Counted from the first letter of the stretch, positions 10,308 through 21,374 are shown. The stretch is DNA of 31,492 bases from Blakeslea trispora (GCA_025331445.1 JAIWNE010000212.1:1-31492); one strand, 5' to 3'. Notes: generated by a model from the letters alone, not told the origin. A program made the numbers and translations.

Positions 10308-13300
10308 ATGTTCCATACTTTCCGTGTACGCGATAACAATTTGTCCTCCTTCACAGCCGTTCAAAAAAGACAAGTAAAAGCTTTCCAAGACTTGTTATGA
10401 AGAAGCCTGATGGATTTGCTCCATTGTTTAAAGTGCTCTATCCCGAGGATCAGCACTATAGAAGTATTAACACTGAAACTCCTTTGCCTTGCTTGGACTG
10501 GAAGCTTGAACCACTTAGTGATGCTGAGGATGATTCTATGAAAATGGTATGCAAGGAACATGTCCACACATTGCCTGCAGGATTCTCTAAATTCTCAATG
10601 GTGTATCCAGGTACAATAGCATCATAGCTATTTATATTTTTGTTACTAACATCTATGCAATTCAGGTGACCTTGCTCCTGAGACAAAGGATCTCAATTAC
10701 AGAGAAAGATCGGTCTTGTCTCCTATCAAGCTCATGTCTCAGATTACAAGAAAGTCGACATTGTGTCATGGAAGAATTGGTCACATTGAAGTTAAGGGCC
10801 CTATGTATACAACTCATAATTATGAATTCGCCGAAATGGCTTACGGTGTACTTTGAGTTTGTTTTTTGTTCGTGGTGACCCATCTATGATCAGAAAGAAG
10901 AAGGTTGAAGATGCTTACCGTGCTTTGCAGCAGACACACCCTTTGTTGGCACGCTATGACATGCCCAAGTTAACTTTTTCTTTGGTCAACTACCACATCT
11001 CTGAAAACAAGATGCATGTCGATTGAAAAAGGATGGTTGAACAACGCTCTTTTTGCAAACGAAGATGTCAATCCCCAAGCAACCGATGTCGAATTCAAGG
11101 ACTTGTCATAGGCGAAGACAATGTTGGAAAGATGATCCGTATTCCCACCTAGTCTGTTGGCTCTCATCTTTCCTAATTTATACCAACTGTACTGGCCATA
11201 CTCGCTGGTGCCTCAAAATTGCCTGAATTTTCTGCTCAAGAAGGGATTTGCGGTTTGCCCGAAATCAAGGCGGTGTTTCTGTTGCTACCATGAAAGAAGA
11301 AGCATATCTTCTTATGCAAAAAGGAGATTGTTGATTCAAGACAGAAGATTTGCAAGAGATCCTTCCTTTTTGTTCTCCATGTTGGATTTGATTGAAAAGA
11401 GAAACATTGCATCTGCCAATCGATTCGTGGTATCTACAAAGGGTCGAAACAACCTGAGACAAAGCGATGTAGTCAATCCTTTGACTGGAAAGATGAACAA
11501 GAACATAGTCTCCACCGTTCCGCCAAAATCCGTTCTTCTTATGCATACAAAAGAAAAAACTTTCTTGATCTTCAGTGCATTTTTGAGAACCTTGATGCTC
11601 CCCAGCTTTTCTTGACATTTACTTGCGATGACAAGAGTGAGGATTTCAAAAACATTCTTCGAGACGATGCTCAATTTCCCTGGGAAATCCTGTCCTCTTC
11701 ACTCTGCACTTTAAAAGAAAATGGCAAAAATTCTTTACTGACTACATTTGTAAGAAATTTGCTGCACAAATTGGAGGTATAAAAAATTCAGCTGGGTCAT
11801 GGAGATTCAAGACAGAGGTAGCCCACACATTTATATGGTGCTTTGGACTAACAAGTCAGTTCAAGAGCTCATAGAAATGAATGTTGTTCATACTTGGTTC
11901 CCTGAAGGCACTACTAATGATGACCCTATGATGCATGGACTGGTTAATCGATTGCAAATTCACAAATGCAATCTCAAGTAAGTTTCATTATGTCAGCTTT
12001 TTTAGAACAAAGGTACTGATCATCAACTGTCGTTGTATAGCTACTGCAAAAAAGGTGATCCAACCAGAAAGTGTCGCTTTGGTTATCCCAAACCTTACTC
12101 TCCAGTCACTGTCCTTGACTCAGAAAGCCGTTGTACGTATAAACGTGATGTTGGTGATGCCTATGTCAACAATTACAATCCTTACCTCTTGGCTGTTTTC
12201 CGTACATCTATGGGTATCCAATACAATGATGGTCCCCAGGCAGTAAGATATTTGGCAAAGTACTTGGCAAAGGATGACTACGAAGCCAAAATTTTGCTGA
12301 AGAATATCCAGCTTCAAAACCAAGGCTATTACAAGAGAACATCATACGTATCAGAAAGAGAGCACTACTCGACTCGTATCGTTGGAGCAGTAGAAGCAAC
12401 TTACGATTTGATGGGGTGGAGAAAGCACAGCAACTCAAGAAATGTGTTGTTCCTTAGTATCAGCCTTGTAGGTCAAGATACAAGACGTCTGCGAACTGAT
12501 ATCAAGGAGCTAAATACTGAAGATGACGAGATCTATTCGCTTACTCCTGTTGGTATGTCTTTTATTCACAAACAGCTAGATACAAACAAATTCTCTGATA
12601 CTCTTTTTAATAGAAATCTACGAAAAGCGAGAAGGTGCAGAAAACTTGACCATGCCACAATTCTTCAGCTTCTATAAAAGGGTATACACAAACATTAGAT
12701 ACACCACTGTAAGAGATGTCACTCGCCCTTTTCATCCCGAGCCATTACCAGAATATGTACAATGCTTCGGCAAACTTGTGTTTAAGCTCATCAAAGACAA
12801 GCCTCTCTTTTGGAGAACGTTCAATCAAAGCGAGATGAATGGTGAAAGTTTCTACTACCAGCAAATAGTACTGAAGCATGCCATATTTAATGCTACTTAT
12901 CAAGAGAAAATGAGCCCCTTTGGAACATTTAAAGGTTAGTTGCACTTGAATACAATAAGAGTAGCTCAAAGATACTAATTTTAGTTGAATAGATTATTAT
13001 GAGCATCTTCTCAACGAAGGCCTGATAGAAGCTCATAGAAGAGTCAACATCACTTCGCTCGATGACATTGCTGATATTGAAAGAGGACTCGATACCTGTC
13101 GTGATGAACTTTCTATGATGCAATCTATGGCTAATCAAAGTCAAAAGAGTATCTTTGAACAAGTTACCACCGAACTCGAGCTCAACTCGACCGCTATTGT
13201 CTCTGGAGCTGCTGGAACAGGAAAGTCGTTTGTACTAAGAATGTTAGAAAGACACTATAGATTGCAAGATTATAAGGTAACTGAGGAAAAAGCAAGTCAT

Positions 13301-13896
13301 CTTGCCAATTGCAGTTAATTAACATTGTGATGATTTTGTGTAGGTCTTTAAGCTTGCACCAACAGGTGTTGCTGCTCACAATATTGCTGGCCAGACTGTG
13401 CATAGATTCTTTGGCTTGACAAATGTATCTGCTGTTCCCAACTTTTTGGTTCTCGATCAATATGTCAAGCTGTATCCAAAGATCCTTTTGTTGGTAGATG
13501 AATACTCAATGATTAGTGCCAAACTCTTTGAATCTATAAATGATGCATTGGTCAAGACTACCCAAAGAGCAACCATTATGGGAGGAATCAAAACCGTTCT
13601 TTTTGGAGATGTTGCTCAACTGTTACCTATCGAGCATAAAGAAGGCAAGATCTGGGAGTCTGAATTGTTCAACGCTGTTCCTCGCTTTTCGCTCACTGAT
13701 CCTGTTCGCCAACAAGATGAGCGATTTGTTGAAATATTAAACAAAGTACGCAACTATCAGTTTGACGAATCCGTTGTCTCCTTCATCAGTGAGAGAACAG
13801 TTCTCAAGTCCGACCTTCCTCTTTCCTGCTTACGCCTCTATACAACTAGACAACGGGTTGCTTCTGCCAATGAAAAGGACTTTGCTGATTTCCCTG

Positions 13897-13901
13897 GTGA
13901 A
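13897..13901. repeat. Target site duplication GTGAA (left)
   Basis: GTGAA directly precedes the left LTR (TGTTGTG...) and is repeated at 20222-20226 directly after the right LTR (...CACAACA). Removing one copy and the element restores the helicase reading frame. Confidence 0.93.
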
Positions 13902-14492
13902 TGTTGTGAGTGTAAGAATGAAACAGAGAAATCCTTTAGAACTTGTATAGTTTATTGAAGAAAAATCAGATGTCGTTTATAGCTATAGAATATCTAGGTA
14001 TTTATATCTTTTAGGTCGGATAAACTGATTCTATCATCTAGAGATGATCAGGGAATCTATTTTAATATCGAGGATACGGAACACTATATCATTGACCATG
14101 TCTCAGATATTCAGTCTACTCAGCTCTCAGGTCATAGCTGATCTGAGATGGTAAGATAGAAAAAATTGTTTTAATAAATTCTTTAGCACCATCTTGTCAT
14201 TTTCATTGTCACATCAATTCTGATTCGGTATAGCTGATATCAATAGTTTATCCACATCGATAAGGCCTGAGTCCCGAGAGCCAATTGGTCTATTTGATAT
14301 ATGATCCAATTTGTCTCTCAAGTTAGCATCATATTAGAATCGATCTCTAAAGGATAGATAGATGAAGTAGACATTGATCTATTACAGTTACTCTAGTTCT
14401 ATTCTAGACTCTATGTCCAGATATAGTATGTATAATAATACTTTGTATCATTTATTTCGTAATCAGTATATAGATTCTAAATGTTCACAACA
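13902..14492 (-). repeat. LTR, left copy (3' LTR of the minus-strand element)
   Basis: 591 bp, TGTTGTG...CACAACA with short inverted ends. Compared with the right copy it has an extra T in the TTT at about 13951-13953 and A instead of G near 13987. Confidence 0.95.
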
Positions 14493-14506
14493 TTACCCTC
14501 CACCAG
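14493..14506 (-). other. Polypurine tract next to the 3' LTR
   Basis: Read on the minus strand, CTGGTGGAGGGTAA ends exactly at the LTR edge. This is the expected position and composition for the RNase H-resistant primer of plus-strand synthesis. Confidence 0.75.
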
Positions 14507-14708
14507 AGTCAATCTATCTTTGATAGTTGTAATCGGCTCTTAAAAGTGAACATTTTGATTCATGCGCATAAAAGTAATTTACTTTTGCTGAATTCTATTA
14601 TTGACTGTGACATATGGTATGCAACGTTCTTTAATCAGAGTCTAGTGTTTTTATGTTATGTTCTGTAAGGAGATTTTTCTTTTGTTTTCTTCTCTTATCA
14701 ATCACAAA
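14507..14708. other. Retrotransposon 3' untranslated segment
   Basis: AT-rich DNA between the end of the chromodomain frame and the polypurine tract, with no open frame. Confidence 0.5.
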
Positions 14709-15077
14709 TTACTTTCTAAGTCTTTTACTAGCTCTTGTAGAAACAGATGCTGTCTCTCTGCTCTTTGAGGCAGGAGTTGTTCTCTTGTTCGTTCCTGTCA
14801 TTGTTATTGTACCTTTCTGATTCTTGTTGGATGCAGGAATGTCCTTTACTTTTTCGGCATTTCTTTCTTGCTCCAGTAATTTCAGCTTTTCAATTTTGGC
14901 CCAGTAACGATCAATAATGGTTGGATCTGTGAAACTAGAGATAGGCTCCCAAGTGTTTGCTCTTCTCCGAATCCAGCCCATTTAACCAAGAATTCTCTGT
15001 TACCTGGTTTGCCTCTTGATCGCGAATATCTTTCACTGTGAAGTATTCATCTTCAATTGCTGATTCATCAATTGTGA
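14709..15077 (-). pseudogene. Integrase C-terminal chromodomain, frame-shifted
   Basis: This follows the integrase frame after a one-base shift at about 15080. Pieces in successive frames show EYFTVKDIRD, then FLVKWAGF, then NTWEPISSFTD with a following RYW, which together are the hallmarks of a chromodomain. Shifts lie at about 15020-15030 and 14980. A Lys/Thr/Ser-rich tail ends at 14709. In chromoviruses this module binds histone H3 methyl marks and directs integration to heterochromatin. The breaks make this copy non-functional. Confidence 0.8.
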
Positions 15078-16472
15078 CTATTTTAATTCTGAAGGTACAT
15101 AGTTGCGATGCAATAATTCATTTTGCTCGTCTTTTAATTCGTATGATCCGCCTTTATTTCTTCTTGCTATAGTATAAGGACCTTCATAGATAGGTGCAAG
15201 TTTGCTTGGTCTCTTTTGCAGTCTTACCATGACATGTGTGCCGGGTTCAATATCGACCATCATGTTCTTTGTGTCGAACCTCTTGCTACATTCCTCATTT
15301 ATCTTTTTTGTTCTTTCAAAGATAGCTGGGAAGACCAACTTCTCCATGTGATCAATGCGCTGTTCGAGATCTTCACGCGTCATCATATCCTTAGGGAGTG
15401 GATTATTGTTCTTTTCTTCATAGTCTTTAGGTAAGCCGACTTTACGTGCAAACATCAATGAGAAGGGTGAACTCAACGTCTTGTTTTTCACAGCGTTGTT
15501 GATAGAAAGCTGTACTACAGGTAAATAATGATCCCAGTCTTTACTATTCGATTTACACATCTTTCTCAGCGTGTTTTCAACTATTTTCACACTAGCTTCA
15601 GCACTTCCATTACCTCTAGGATGATAGGGTGTGGAGTATCTGCGATCAATGCCGAGCTTTTGAGATATTGATTCAAGTAATGCATTATGATAAGCTCTGC
15701 CATTGTCTGATTGTAATATGCGAGGAAATCCATAATCACCAAAGATCTGCATGAGTGTATTAGCAATGGTATCCGATTGTTGATTCTTAAGTGCTCTGAC
15801 GATTACATATTTTGTGCAGATGTCAGTCAAGACCAAGATTTCAGTATATCCATTATCAGTGACCGGTAAAGGACCTAGAGAGTCTACTGATTCATGATCA
15901 AATGGCCTCATTGCAACGATACTTGTCAATGGGTGGTAACCTCTTTTGGATATGTTGTGCTTTTGGCATTCAGGACATGAGCTTACGATTTCCTTGGCTT
16001 CTTGATATATGTTAGTCCAATGGAGTCCTTGAGAGTGTAGTTCACGAACGATGGCATGACTACCGAAATGTCCAAAAGTATGTGTCTCTCGCAAGAGCTT
16101 TTCTCTTTCAGTCTCAGGCGGAGTAAAATAGTCAAGTGCATCTTTGGTTTGCTCGACTAGTTTTGTGGTAAGAACATGCAGGTTCTTGTCTCTGCTATAT
16201 TTCTTTCTACGAACGGCAACTCTTTTGATCTTTGCTACTTGATCTTTTTGTTTTTTACTGCCAGTGCTACCCTCCACCAGTTTGTGATCACTCTGAAAAT
16301 GTTTGAGAGGGGAATACAAACGACTTAACAAATCTGGCAGTTTGAGGAGAATACCCGGAATATGCACCGCATCAAAGTCATAAGTGAGAATTTCTTCGAA
16401 CCAATTCAACATCATGTGATTGCAATCTCGTTGTGTATGCATATAAGTCAATGCTTTATGATCTGTGTGCAA
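15078..16472 (-). pseudogene. Retrotransposon RNase H end and integrase (open but cut off from the upstream frame)
   Basis: A 464-residue open frame begins inside RNase H (HTDHKALTYM) and contains the whole integrase core. The zinc-binding HHCC region reads HTFGHFGSH and, further on, SCPECQKHN. The catalytic D,D,E residues lie in VDSLGPLP, LQSDNGRAYHN and GSAEASVK, with 35 residues between the last two. A GPY/F-type motif (YEGPYTIARR) lies near the C-terminus, typical of Ty3-group integrases. The frame itself is unbroken, but a single extra base at about 16485-16495 separates it from the upstream RT/RNase H frame and another shift separates it from the chromodomain. It is therefore part of a broken polyprotein. 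Confidence 0.9.
16268..16280 (-). other. Second copy of the polypurine tract (candidate central PPT)
   Basis: The 13 bases CTGGTGGAGGGTA (minus strand) are identical to those of the 3' polypurine tract and in the same orientation. They lie between RNase H and the integrase zinc domain. Central PPTs used for an extra plus-strand start are known in lentiviruses and in yeast Ty1. Function here is inferred only from identity and position. Confidence 0.5.
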
Positions 16473-17606
16473 AATAAATCTGCGTCCCCAAATATATTGA
16501 TGGAAGCGACGAAAGCCATCAGAACACCATACAATTCACGACGAGTAGCACTCCATCTACGCTGTGAGGGTGATAGAGCATTGGATACAAAACTGATGTA
16601 TTTGTCCCGACCCTTATCATCTCTCTGAAACAACACAGCAGAAATTCCATATTGAGAAGCATCAGAAGCAACGAAGAATTCTTTTGTAAAATCAGGATAG
16701 TGAAGCAACATGCTTGAGTGCAATATTTCTTTCAAGGCATTGAAGCTCTTGTCTTGCTCATCAGACCACAATTCTTCTACATTCTTTGCATGGCTCAATC
16801 TAGTTAATGGCTCAGCAACAGTAGAGATCATTGGTACGAATTCCCTGAAGTAGTTGATTAGACCCATAAACTGCTGAATGTGTTTCGCTGTCTTAAGCAC
16901 TAGCCATGATTCAACGTTAGTGAGTTTGGCTTTATCAACCATAATCCCATCTGCATTGACTACAAATCCTAGCATCCTAACTGATTGCTGAAACCATACA
17001 CATTTCTTTGGATTCAATATCAATTTAGCATTAGTCAATCTGTCTATTACCATTGCAACGTCTTTAGCATGTTGTTCGGGTGTTTCACTGGCCACTATAC
17101 AATCATCAACAAAAGATTGTACGCAATCCATACCCTCAAACAAAATGGCCATGACCTTACAGAATTGCGAAGTCAAGCTCTTCAAACCAAAGCATCCCTT
17201 GATAAACAGTATTGCTGTCCATTATGAGAGAATGTTAACTTGTGTGCATCTGGAGGATGTATCTTAAAACGATGGTAAGCATTAGAGAGATCGAGTGTAG
17301 AGAATACCTTCTTGCCTCTCAATTTTCGAATATATTTCTCACCAGTGGCACTTCAAAGTTATATGTTGGTGGTAGGATCTTATTCAATAGTCTCACATCC
17401 AAACATGCACGATGGCTTACAATTTCATCCTGTTTGTTCTTCTTTGGTACGAGTAACAACGGACTGTTAAAGGAAGTATTGACACCACACTTCTCTATTG
17501 TTTTTGTTTTAAGCCATTCTTTTATCTGTTCATCTAGGACAGGTCTCAATGTATGTGGTATACTGTACTGACGACGATATGCTGTTGCTCCTTCAGGCGT
17601 GGGCAA
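16448..17606 (-). pseudogene. Retrotransposon reverse transcriptase and RNase H, frame-shifted
   Basis: The N-terminal RT part (17606-17319) has PTPEGATAYRRQYSIP, SPLLLVPKKN and CLDVRLLNK. It stops at 17319. The segment to about 17185 continues in changed frames with at least two breaks. The next frame (17185-16448) has the catalytic motif as FVDDCIV, then LGFVV and the connection domain, then RNase H motifs FFVASDASQYG and RWSATRRELYG. A frame change at about 16490 leads into the following frame. FVDD in place of YVDD occurs in some Ty3-group elements. The domain order is clear, but the copy cannot make a full enzyme. Confidence 0.9.
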
Positions 17607-17639
17607 CTTTACAATGGATTCCGGAATAGGACAATACGA

Positions 17640-18110
17640 CTCTACTGGTATTTTTTGATTGTTATCAATGTTATTTGGATGAATGCCATAAACTGTGCAA
17701 CCTCATTTTGTGATCCAGCAGGTGAGTTATCAGGTTCAGGTGTATCAGTAGTCACGATGTTTGCATTTGAAAAAATAGAGTCTTTATCACTAGGATCAGC
17801 ACTATCGTCTTCAAGATTATAAGCAACACCTGTAAGTGCAATACCCATCTTACTCATAATGTCCGTACCAAGAAGAATGTCAAAGTCAAAACTATCGTTA
17901 AAATCCATGACTTCAAATTGATGTTTGAAGGAAATTCCATTTGTTTATTTTATTGTTAAAGGATCTGTAAGTCCAATGCGAGATATCTTATTGTCTTTTG
18001 ATAAGCAATTAAAGTAACCTTGAAATTTTATTTATTTCATTATGTCAATTTATTCTGTAGAGAGTCTAGCTTAATAAAGTGTGTGTGCTACCAGTATCTA
18101 TCTTGCTGCC
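17640..18110 (-). pseudogene. Retropepsin-type aspartic protease, frame-shifted
   Basis: The active-site motif IDTGST is readable at 18101-18084 on the minus strand, followed by a stop. The second protease signature, ILLGTDIMSKMGI, lies in the frame 17908-17642. The pieces are in different frames with stops between, and another shift near 17650 separates the protease from RT. Its position between the gag zinc knuckle and RT fits Ty3-type order. Confidence 0.75.
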
Positions 18111-18289
18111 AACTTATGCTTCTCTACGATTACGAAGGTATGTGAGTTAAAAGTGTCATGAAGTCATGCATCTTTCTTTTCTTCTCGCTTATGTGCTTAC
18201 AGTCAAACTATCGACTCCATGTCGTTTTGTCTTCATCATTGTTCTTGTCTTTATCTTTATCTGATCTGTCACTCTCAGCAGAGGTAATA

Positions 18290-19599
18290 GCCAGTACGCT
18301 AGGTTTATTGCATTTGTGTCCGGGCTTCCAGGCTCGCGGCAGAAACGACAGGGATTTACCAGTATTGCGTCAAGCCAGTCTTGTTCTTCTCTTGTTGATC
18401 TTGCTCAAAGTGTAACATTTTTCAGTAGTATGAGAGTATTGTGGCCATGCATCTTACACATGTACTTCTTGAAGTGCCAGTCTAGGATAAGGTTTGATCA
18501 TATCTACTGTCTTTCTTTTTCTCATCGTCTCTCATCACGGCTACCATGTCAGATCTATTTAGTCCGCCGTATCTTTGTTCGGCAAGAGCGAAGTGGAAAT
18601 AGTATAGTTGGATGCATCATCACCAAGCACATCTCGAGCCAAGTCAGCAATGTTTTCAACGGTCCAAAGATTTGATTCTTCAGCATGTCTTCCCAAGTGA
18701 TTTATACAAGCTAGTCTTGCTAAAGTCTGCACAGGAGAAGTCAAAGACGCCAAAAAACGATCGGCAACCCTAGGGTCATCCTTGTGAATCCCGGCCAAAT
18801 GTACTGCTTGCAAAAACCTGTTGGTGTATGCTCCAATTGATTCATTCGATTTCATAGTCATGGTAAATACTTGATTATTATATTCATGGGCTTTAAATTT
18901 GGAACCATAATGCTTCTTGAATAGCTTTCTAGCCTCAGACCAGGTGTTACAGTTCTTAAGACTTGATTGAGTCCATGCATCGTCTCCAAAGGGCAAACAC
19001 AAAGGAATATACCTCTTCCAGACTTTTTCAATCTCTTGTGAACTTGAAAAGATAACGTTCTCGAATGTACGCAAAAAATGTTCTTCAGACTCGAATGCCT
19101 CTTCATTGGGAAAGGGCTTATGGGGATTGGACAACAGTTGATATTTTGGGAGATCTCTACGGCTTAATGACAATCCGTTCGAGCCACCACTACCAGAACT
19201 AACCACCTTTGAGTAAGATGTAGGTTTGTGATCAAAAGTAGACATCATGTTTTGATATTCGGAAACAGCTTTTATACCGGTCTTGATCTTGTTCATCTCC
19301 AACAGCCAGCCGTCAGCTTCAGTGTCATTACCAGCAACTCTTGCAGCACTATACTTTGCTATAGCTTTTGTCATCTGATTACGCAACGAAGTCAAGCCAT
19401 CGCCAATAGCATCTTGTTCTTGTACAGGGTCATCCATCACCAAGTCATCCAAGTCAAAGTCTTCAGCTTCATCCAATTGCATCGAAGCCGAATCCTTACC
19501 AGTAGACTCATCACCTTGTGTATTGTTTTCATTATTCTTGAGTTTATCTCCAGGAGGACCAGAAGGACCAGGGGAAACAGAGGAAACAGAATCGGACAT
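18290..19599 (-). pseudogene. Retrotransposon Gag, with broken zinc-knuckle region
   Basis: The main frame (19599-18559, 346 residues) starts with a Ser/Pro/Gly-rich, then acidic segment. The central capsid-like part (about residues 165-290) includes FPNEEAFESEEHFLRTFEN, YIPLCLPFGDD and YNNQVFTMTMKSNESIGAYTNRF reading within the retrotransposon gag family pattern (A.. F...Y). The frame stops at 18559. In shifted frames downstream lie a CKMHGHNT-like Cys/His segment and CRFC followed by PGHKC (about 18345-18290), a CCHC-type knuckle like those of Ty3-group Gag. At least three frame breaks separate these. The ATG at 19599 is 32 nt inside the 5' LTR edge, a short leader. Confidence 0.85.
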
Positions 19600-19631
19600 C
19601 TTGTAGTCACCAAGTTATTAAAGGAAAAAAA

Positions 19632-20221
19632 TGTTGTGAGTGTAAGAATGAAACAGAGAAATCCTTTAGAACTTGTATAGTTATTGAAGAAAAATCAGAT
19701 GTCGTTTATAGCTATGGAATATCTAGGTATTTATATCTTTTAGGTCGGATAAACTGATTCTATCATCTAGAGATGATCAGGGAATCTATTTTAATATCGA
19801 GGATACGGAACACTATATCATTGACCATGTCTCAGATATTCAGTCTACTCAGCTCTCAGGTCATAGCTGATCTGAGATGGTAAGATAGAAAAAATTGTTT
19901 TAATAAATTCTTTAGCACCATCTTGTCATTTTCATTGTCACATCAATTCTGATTCGGTATAGCTGATATCAATAGTTTATCCACATCGATAAGGCCTGAG
20001 TCCCGAGAGCCAATTGGTCTATTTGATATATGATCCAATTTGTCTCTCAAGTTAGCATCATATTAGAATCGATCTCTAAAGGATAGATAGATGAAGTAGA
20101 CATTGATCTATTACAGTTACTCTAGTTCTATTCTAGACTCTATGTCCAGATATAGTATGTATAATAATACTTTGTATCATTTATTTCGTAATCAGTATAT
20201 AGATTCTAAATGTTCACAACA
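19632..20221 (-). repeat. LTR, right copy (5' LTR of the minus-strand element)
   Basis: 590 bp, almost identical to 13902-14492. In element orientation the leader between this LTR and the gag ATG is only about 32 nt (T-rich, then AATAACTTGGTGACTACAAG). No tRNA primer site starts right at the LTR edge. A TGG-starting stretch lies about 20 nt in, so the priming mode is unclear. Confidence 0.95.
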
Positions 20222-20226
20222 GTGAA
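20222..20226. repeat. Target site duplication GTGAA (right)
   Basis: Partner of 13897-13901. Helitron helicase coding sequence continues directly from here (EMQFKANDSFVG). Confidence 0.93.
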
Positions 20227-20763
20227 GAAATGCAGTTCAAGGCAAATGATTCTTTTGTTGGTAATTTTGCGCACTGCAAAAATTGCATTGAGAGAAACAA
20301 GACTGCTGGATAACCTCTTTCTCAAGCCAAACATGCCTGTCATGGTTATCCACAACTTGCATGTCCCCAGTGGATGGGTAAACGGTACCATTGCCTTGGT
20401 TGAGTACATGGAGGAGGAAAACATTTGCCTGAAGAAGACCTTGCCCAACGGAGATGACGCTATCTACTGGATACAGCGCATAAGTCGCCAAGTGCCTGGT
20501 ACTAGCTATGCAAGGACACAGTTTCCTATCGTTCCTGCTTTCGCCACCACCATCCACAAAGCCCAAAGCGTAACCATCGACTGTGTAGGTATCCACTTGG
20601 ACAACATGCTTTCCCATGGCCAACTCTACGTTGCCATGTCTCGAGTAAGAAAGATAGAAGACTTGTACTTTTTCGGGGCTGAAATGCCACTTAGTATCAA
20701 AAGAAAATTTGGTGCTGATGTAGATGCAGTGGAGATAGTTAGAAACAAAAGACGTTCATGAAC

Positions 20764-20946
20764 GTTTTGTAACATAAAATAAATATCCTTTGTCCAAATC
20801 TCAATCATCGTTCCTTTTAAACTAGGTCAATCAAAACTAAAACATCACCGACGAACATCCCCGATCCATGAGCAAAATGATTGGCTGCCGTTTTGGACTG
20901 CCATAATTTTTTAGCTGAGCTGAGCATACAGAACAGCACTCTCTTA
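20764..20946. other. Helitron 3' flank
   Basis: Noncoding DNA after the helicase stop, with a possible AATAAA-like signal in ATAAAATAAATA (about 20774-20785). The Helitron 3' terminus should lie here or shortly after. I found CTAG at about 20823 but no convincing hairpin before it, so I do not place the end. Confidence 0.35.
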
Positions 20947-20993
20947 TTTTTTTTTTTCTTTTTTTTTTCTTTTTTTTTTTTTTTTTTTTTTTT

Positions 20994-21025
<32 letters not shown>

Positions 21026-21071
21026 CTTTTTTTTTTTTTTTTCTTTTTTTTCTTTTTTTTTTCTTTTTTTT

Positions 21072-21103
<32 letters not shown>

Positions 21104-21161
21104 CTTTTTTTTTCTTTTTTTTCTTTTTTTTTCTTTTTTTTTCTTTTTTTTTCTTTTTTTT

Positions 21162-21240
<79 letters not shown>

Positions 21241-21249
21241 CTTTTTTTT

Positions 21250-21333
<84 letters not shown>

Positions 21334-21342
21334 CTTTTTTTT

Positions 21343-21374
<32 letters not shown>

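Larger units (their letters stand above)
13902..20221 (-). mobile_element. Ty3-type chromovirus LTR retrotransposon, degraded coding
   Basis: The element is 6,320 bp, on the minus strand, with gag, protease, RT, RNase H, integrase and chromodomain in that order, which is the Metaviridae (Ty3) order. The C-terminal chromodomain places it in the chromoviruses. It is flanked by GTGAA duplications. The LTRs (591 and 590 bp) differ by one substitution and one 1-bp indel as read by eye, implying recent insertion. The coding region nevertheless has about nine or more frame changes or stops, so it cannot encode functional Gag-Pol. A copy made by another element's proteins is the simplest reading. Confidence 0.95.
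9045..20763 (+). mobile_element. Helitron (degraded), interrupted by an LTR retrotransposon; ends not defined
   Basis: The span covers two plus-strand genes of a rolling-circle transposon: an accessory gene (9045-10017) and the Rep/helicase gene (10308-20763). The retrotransposon at 13902-20221 sits in the helicase. Removing it and one GTGAA copy leaves about 5.4 kb of Helitron, a normal size. I could not identify the expected 5' TC end or the 3' hairpin plus CTRR end, so the limits given are those of the coding sequence only. Confidence 0.8.
10308..20763 (+). pseudogene. Helitron Rep/Pif1-type helicase gene, split by insertion
   Basis: The protein would nick and replicate the element. Introns are seen at 10611-10665, 11978-12040, 12553-12613, 12935-12992 and 13277-13343. 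The N-terminal Helitron-like domain (10308-11750) has many frame breaks. The Rep region shows LFLTFTCDDK, then SPHIYMVLW at 11820-11846 where the usual second histidine of HUH is tyrosine, then CRFGYPKPYSP, and the paired tyrosines in YLAKYLAKDDY (about 12250). The helicase shows Walker A GAAGTGKS (about 13205), APTGVAAHNIAG, Walker B LLVDEYSMI, FGDVAQLLPI and DPVRQQDERF. Coding stops at 13901 where the retrotransposon is inserted and resumes at 20227. One more frame break lies at about 20256-20272, then IHKAQSVTID and LYVAMSRVRKIEDLYF follow, with TGA at 20759-20761. The gene is dead through the insertion and frameshifts. Identity as a Helitron is secure from the order of Rep then SF1B helicase motifs. 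Confidence 0.9.

Noticed and set aside
13902..20221. Uniform sequencing error as the cause of all frame breaks in the retrotransposon
   Set aside because: The two LTRs, about 1.2 kb of sequence, show only one indel between them, and the transposase, LINE ORF1 and integrase frames are clean. Error cannot be fully excluded without reads.
20815..20830. CTAG at about 20823 as the Helitron 3' end
   Set aside because: No stable hairpin 5-15 nt upstream, and the following base is G rather than the expected T.
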